From Bradyrhizobium nivariense (GTDB lineage Bacteria; Pseudomonadota; Alphaproteobacteria; Rhizobiales; Xanthobacteraceae), in the NCBI RefSeq assembly GCF_029846715.1, contig NZ_JARVWW010000005.1, forward strand, positions 62,001 to 126,000: DNA of 64,000 nucleotides, in the 5' to 3' direction. The notes beneath the pieces are model-generated. The model ran no database searches and was not told the DNA's origin. It saw only the letters and a list, made by a program, of their open reading frames with translations. Positions 61,124 to 64,000 of the stretch are shown piece after piece (position 1 is the first letter of the stretch; each line of letters begins with the position of its first letter). A program made the position numbers and the translations under genes.

Positions 61124-61984
61124 ATGCGACTCGTGAGCTATCTCTTGGACGGAGAGGCGCACTATGGTGCCGCCATCGAAGGCGGTGTCGTCGATCTGAC
61201 CACGCGGATCGGCCGCGACTTCTCCGACGTGAAGTCGCTGATCGCGGCCAATGCCCTGGCCGACGCGCAGGAAGCCATTGCCGGGCAAAAGCCGGACCAC
61301 GCACTCGACGATCTCGTGCTGCTTCCGCCGGTGCTGGCGCCGGAAAAGCTCTGGTGCATCGGCGTCAATTACGCCGAGCGCAATGCCGAATACAAGGACA
61401 GCTCGGAGCTGCCCAAATATCCCAGCCTGTTCGTGCGCAGCATGTCCTCGATGACAGGCTCCGGTCAGCCGCTGGAGAAGCCCAGAGTTTCGGACCAGCT
61501 CGACTACGAGGGCGAGCTCGTCATCGTGATCGGCCAGGGCGGCCGCCACATTCCGCGCGACAAGGCGTGGGCGCACATCTTCGGCATGACGCTGTGCAAC
61601 GAGGGCACGATCCGCGACTGGCTGCGCCACGGCAAGTTCAACGTCACGCAGGGCAAGAACTTCGACCGCTCCGGCAGCATCGGTCCGTGGATCGTCACCG
61701 CGGACGAGCTCGATCCGCGTGGGCCCCATGACATCATCACGCGCGTCAACGGCGAGGTGCGGCAGCAGGACACGACCGAGCGGCTGATGTTCCCGTTCGA
61801 TTTTCTGATCTCCTATCTCTCCACCTTCGCAACCCTCAAGCCCGGCGACATGATCGTGACGGGCACGCCGACCGGGGCGGGTGCCCGCTTCGACCCGCCG
61901 CGCTGGCTGAAAGTGGGCGATGTCGTCGAGGTCGAATCCAGCCGCATGGGCGTGCTGCGCAACACCGTCGCCGCGGAGAGTTAA
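61124..61984 (+). CDS. Fumarylacetoacetate hydrolase-family protein
   Basis: A 286-residue FAH-fold enzyme. LWCIGVNYAERNAEYKDSSE, PSLFVRSMSSMTGSGQPLEK, LDYEGELVIVIGQGGRHIPR and FGMTLCNEGTIRDWLRHGKF are family marks. The metal and catalytic Glu/Asp/His set is in DYEGE and the WLR region, and GDMIVTGTPTGAGARFDPPR closes the site. In meta-cleavage pathways such enzymes hydrolyse or decarboxylate ring-fission products. It is followed after three bases by a HpcG-type hydratase, a typical pairing. Confidence 0.9.
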   Translation: MRLVSYLLDGEAHYGAAIEGGVVDLTTRIGRDFSDVKSLIAANALADAQEAIAGQKPDHALDDLVLLPPVLAPEKLWCIGVNYAERNAEYKDSSELPKYPSLFVRSMSSMTGSGQPLEKPRVSDQLDYEGELVIVIGQGGRHIPRDKAWAHIFGMTLCNEGTIRDWLRHGKFNVTQGKNFDRSGSIGPWIVTADELDPRGPHDIITRVNGEVRQQDTTERLMFPFDFLISYLSTFATLKPGDMIVTGTPTGAGARFDPPRWLKVGDVVEVESSRMGVLRNTVAAES

Positions 61985-61987
61985 CTC

Positions 61988-62791
61988 ATGCTGGATGCGA
62001 CCACGATCGAACGCCTTGCCGCGCGCCTCGACGAGGCTGAGCGCACCAAGACCCTGATCACGATGTTCTCGAAGGACTATCCCGATTTCAGCATCGAGGA
62101 TGCCTATGCCGTTCAGCGCGCCTGGACCAAACTTCAGATCAGTCGCGGCCGGGTCATCAAGGGCCACAAGATCGGCCTGACCTCGAAGGCGATGCAGAAC
62201 GCGGTCGGCATTTCCGAGCCCGACTACGGCGTGTTGTTCGCCGATATGTTCTATGCCGACGCCACGCCGATTCCGTTCGACCGTTTTCACGCGCCGCGGA
62301 TCGAGGTCGAGCTCGCCTTCGTGCTGAAGGCGCCGCTGCGCGGGCCCGATTGCACCATCTTCGACGTGCTCAACGCCACTGACTACGTGACCCCGGCGCT
62401 GGAAATTCTGGAGACGCGCATGCACCGCGTCGATCCCGAGACCGGCAAGCCGCGAAAGGTCATGGACACGATCTCGGACAACGCGGCCAACGCCGCGCTG
62501 GTGCTCGGCGGCCGCCCCTTCCGCCCGATGGATGCCGACATGCGCTGGATCGGCGCGCTGTTGTTCCGCAACGGCGAGGTCGAGGAAACCGGGCTTGCCG
62601 CCGGCGTGCTCAATCATCCCGCCAATGGTATCGCCTGGCTCGCCAACCGCCTCGCGCCGCATGACGAACATCTCGCCGCCGGCGAGGTCGTGCTGGCGGG
62701 ATCGTTTACGCGGCCGGTGGACATCCGCCGCGGCGACACCTTCCACGCCGACTACGGCGCGTTCGGCTCGGTGTCGTGCCAGTTCGTCTGA
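61988..62791 (+). CDS. 2-oxo-hept-4-ene-1,7-dioate hydratase-like (HpcG/HpaH)
   Basis: A 267-residue hydratase/decarboxylase of the MhpD/HpcG family. [60 protein letters not shown] and [20 protein letters not shown] are the family blocks, as are [20 protein letters not shown] and [13 protein letters not shown] [10 protein letters not shown]. It hydrates 2-oxo-enoates in catechol or homoprotocatechuate meta-cleavage. Together with the FAH gene it suggests an aromatic lower pathway whose ring-cleavage enzyme is outside the window. Confidence 0.9.
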   Translation: MLDATTIERLAARLDEAERTKTLITMFSKDYPDFSIEDAYAVQRAWTKLQISRGRVIKGHKIGLTSKAMQNAVGISEPDYGVLFADMFYADATPIPFDRFHAPRIEVELAFVLKAPLRGPDCTIFDVLNATDYVTPALEILETRMHRVDPETGKPRKVMDTISDNAANAALVLGGRPFRPMDADMRWIGALLFRNGEVEETGLAAGVLNHPANGIAWLANRLAPHDEHLAAGEVVLAGSFTRPVDIRRGDTFHADYGAFGSVSCQFV

Positions 62792-62816
62792 ACAAGCAAT
62801 AAAGAGGGAGCGCACC

Positions 62817-63212
62817 ATGACCGGTCAAACGCGACGCAAGAGCATCCATATCGGCGGCTTCAAGCATGCCAATCCGATTCCGAACGCCTGCCGCATCGGC
62901 AATCTCGTGATGTCGGGCGTCATTCTCGGCCGCGATGGCGCGACTGGCGTGATGCCTGAGAGCCTGGAGGCGCAATGCGCCAACATGTTCGCGCATATGA
63001 AGGCGACGGTGGAGGCCGCGGGCGGCGCGACGGACGACATCATCAAGATGACGGTGTGGCTGAAGGACCGTACGCAGCGCGGCCCGGTCAATGTCGAGTG
63101 GCTGAAAATGTTTCCGGACGAGCATTCGCGTCCGGCGCGCCACGCTCTGCCGATGGACAATATGGACGGCGGCGCGCTGGTGCAGTGCGACTTCACTGCC
63201 GTGATCGACTAA
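62817..63212 (+). CDS. RidA/YjgF-family protein
   Basis: A 131-residue trimeric RidA-fold protein from the ATG at 62817 (AGAGGGAG upstream). CRIGNLVMSGVILGRDGATG, CANMFAHMKATVEAAGGATD and DIIKMTVWLKDRTQRGPVNV are family features, and RPARHALPMDNMDGGALVQC replaces the RidA signature with a variant. RidA deaminates enamine/imine intermediates; within catabolic operons relatives serve as hydrolases or deaminases of ring-cleavage products containing nitrogen. It suggests a nitrogen-bearing substrate (inference). Confidence 0.88.
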   Translation: MTGQTRRKSIHIGGFKHANPIPNACRIGNLVMSGVILGRDGATGVMPESLEAQCANMFAHMKATVEAAGGATDDIIKMTVWLKDRTQRGPVNVEWLKMFPDEHSRPARHALPMDNMDGGALVQCDFTAVID

Positions 63213-63225
63213 GGGAGCCTGCCGC

Positions 63226-64000
63226 ATGCCGACCTATCTGCCGTTCGACCCGAACCCGCGCCGTCCGGTCAAGGCGCCGCCGCCCAAGACCGTCGACAGC
63301 CAGTTTCACGTGCTCGGCCCCGTGGACAAATATCCGGAGCGTCCGGGTGCGGCCTATCGGATGCCGACCGCGACCTGGGAAGCGGCGCTGCGCGTCCACA
63401 AGACACTCGGCATCGAGCGCGGCATCATCGTGCAGACGACCACGTATGGCGCCGACCATGCCGTCGTGCTCGACGGTCTCGCCGCGATGGGCCCGAACTA
63501 TCGCGGCTGCGCCAACGCGCTGGTGTTCGCGGAGGCGAACGACGTTTATCTCGCCAGGCTGCATGATGCAGGTGTCCGCGGCGCGCGCTTCAGCTTCCGC
63601 CAGGAGCTCGGCGCCGTGCTGTCGGATGCCGATTTCGCCCGCGCCATCGCGCGGATCCGCGAGCTCGGCTGGTACGTCAAGATCCAGCCGGAGAAGGACG
63701 GCATCGTCTCCAGCGTCGCCAAATACGAGAATCTCGACGTGCCCGTGCTGATCGACCACATGGCGCGTCCCGATCCGGAAGCCGGCAAGAACGATCCGAA
63801 CCTGCGCAAGATGCTCGAGCTGCTCGCCAAGGGCAATTTCTGGGTGATGCTGTCGCTCGGTGAGAAAACCTCGAAGGCCGGCCCGCCCTACGACGACGTG
63901 ATCCCGATCGCGCGCGCCTATATCGAGGCGGCCGTCGACCGCTGCGTCTGGGCCAGCGACTGGCCGCACCCGGTCTCCGTCAAGCAGCCGCCCAACGACG
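63226..64000 (+). CDS. Amidohydrolase-family metal-dependent hydrolase, truncated by the window end
   Basis: The frame starts at ATG 63226, 13 bases after the RidA gene, and is still open at 64000 (about 258 residues seen). DSQFHVLGP is the N-terminal metal-binding strand variant, followed by VHKTLGIERGIIVQTTTYGA, GVRGARFSFRQELGAVLSDA, VPVLIDHMARPDPEAGKNDP and DRCVWASDWPHPVS, which is the late Asp of the site. The fold matches 2-pyrone-4,6-dicarboxylate lactonase-like and related TIM-barrel hydrolases. It should hydrolyse a lactone or amide in the same catabolic route. Confidence 0.9.
   Translation, partial: MPTYLPFDPNPRRPVKAPPPKTVDSQFHVLGPVDKYPERPGAAYRMPTATWEAALRVHKTLGIERGIIVQTTTYGADHAVVLDGLAAMGPNYRGCANALVFAEANDVYLARLHDAGVRGARFSFRQELGAVLSDADFARAIARIRELGWYVKIQPEKDGIVSSVAKYENLDVPVLIDHMARPDPEAGKNDPNLRKMLELLAKGNFWVMLSLGEKTSKAGPPYDDVIPIARAYIEAAVDRCVWASDWPHPVSVKQPPND

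Noticed and set aside
60836..62818. 660-codon open frame on the minus strand across the FAH and hydratase genes
   Set aside because: Antisense shadow of well-identified genes in high-GC DNA; low-complexity Arg/His/Asp composition and no domain.

Overview
The window reads as chromosome of a high-GC alphaproteobacterium, most likely Bradyrhizobium or a close relative. Reasons: strong GC codon bias that opens long antisense frames opposite real genes, the complete C-P lyase cluster layout, MHYT-type hybrid kinases, IclR/TTT/FAH catabolic islands, DUF6496 and small basic proteins, and intergenic REP-like hairpins of the kind common in that genus. The genus call is inference; no rRNA or tRNA gene was seen.

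Layout. 1-7.5 kb: a hybrid histidine kinase with a duplicated small-ORF family beside it, a Tat-exported class V aminotransferase-fold protein, and an M48 peptidase paired with a DUF2846 lipoprotein. 7.5-14.8 kb: an accessory zone with gene wreckage (MFS and TetR remnants joined by one deletion, a LysR remnant, an orphan ParD), a styrene/indole monooxygenase with its flavin reductase, an HNH-like unknown, a RelE/Phd pair, and a HigBA cassette between 39-bp direct repeats. 14.9-31.8 kb: housekeeping and metabolism (YgiQ, GntR-controlled FAD oxidase with a divergent DapA-like gene, a TonB receptor with a PepSY reductase, a triple rhodanese, SerA, a tannase-family esterase) ending with an unusual ClpS / ClpX-zinc-finger / AAA+ fusion. 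32-38.9 kb: MarR plus enoyl-CoA hydratase, a chemoreceptor, a second DapA-like gene, and an SBP56 methanethiol-oxidase-like protein with a membrane partner. 38.9-53.2 kb: the phosphonate island, with a minus-strand operon (hexapeptide transferase, PhnM paralogue, DUF1045) divergent from phnCDEE, then phnF and phnGHIJKLMN. 53.5-64 kb: an SDR, a polycysteine leader before a small ORF and an SsuA-like binding protein, a basic DUF6496 protein, an alpha/beta hydrolase with MetY, and an IclR-controlled catabolic operon (TTT binding protein, flavin reductase, FAH, HpcG-type hydratase, RidA, amidohydrolase) that runs off the window.

How the parts work together. The phosphonate island imports and cleaves phosphonates under phosphate limitation; matches to the 7+4+7 Pho-box pattern lie before each of its three transcription units, and a perfect palindrome between phnF and phnG is the likely PhnF operator. 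SsuA, MetY and the methanethiol-oxidase-like protein point to organic sulfur scavenging, and a six-cysteine leader peptide suggests cysteine-dependent attenuation of the SsuA unit. The most unusual protein is the ClpS/ZBD/AAA+ fusion at 30086-31804.
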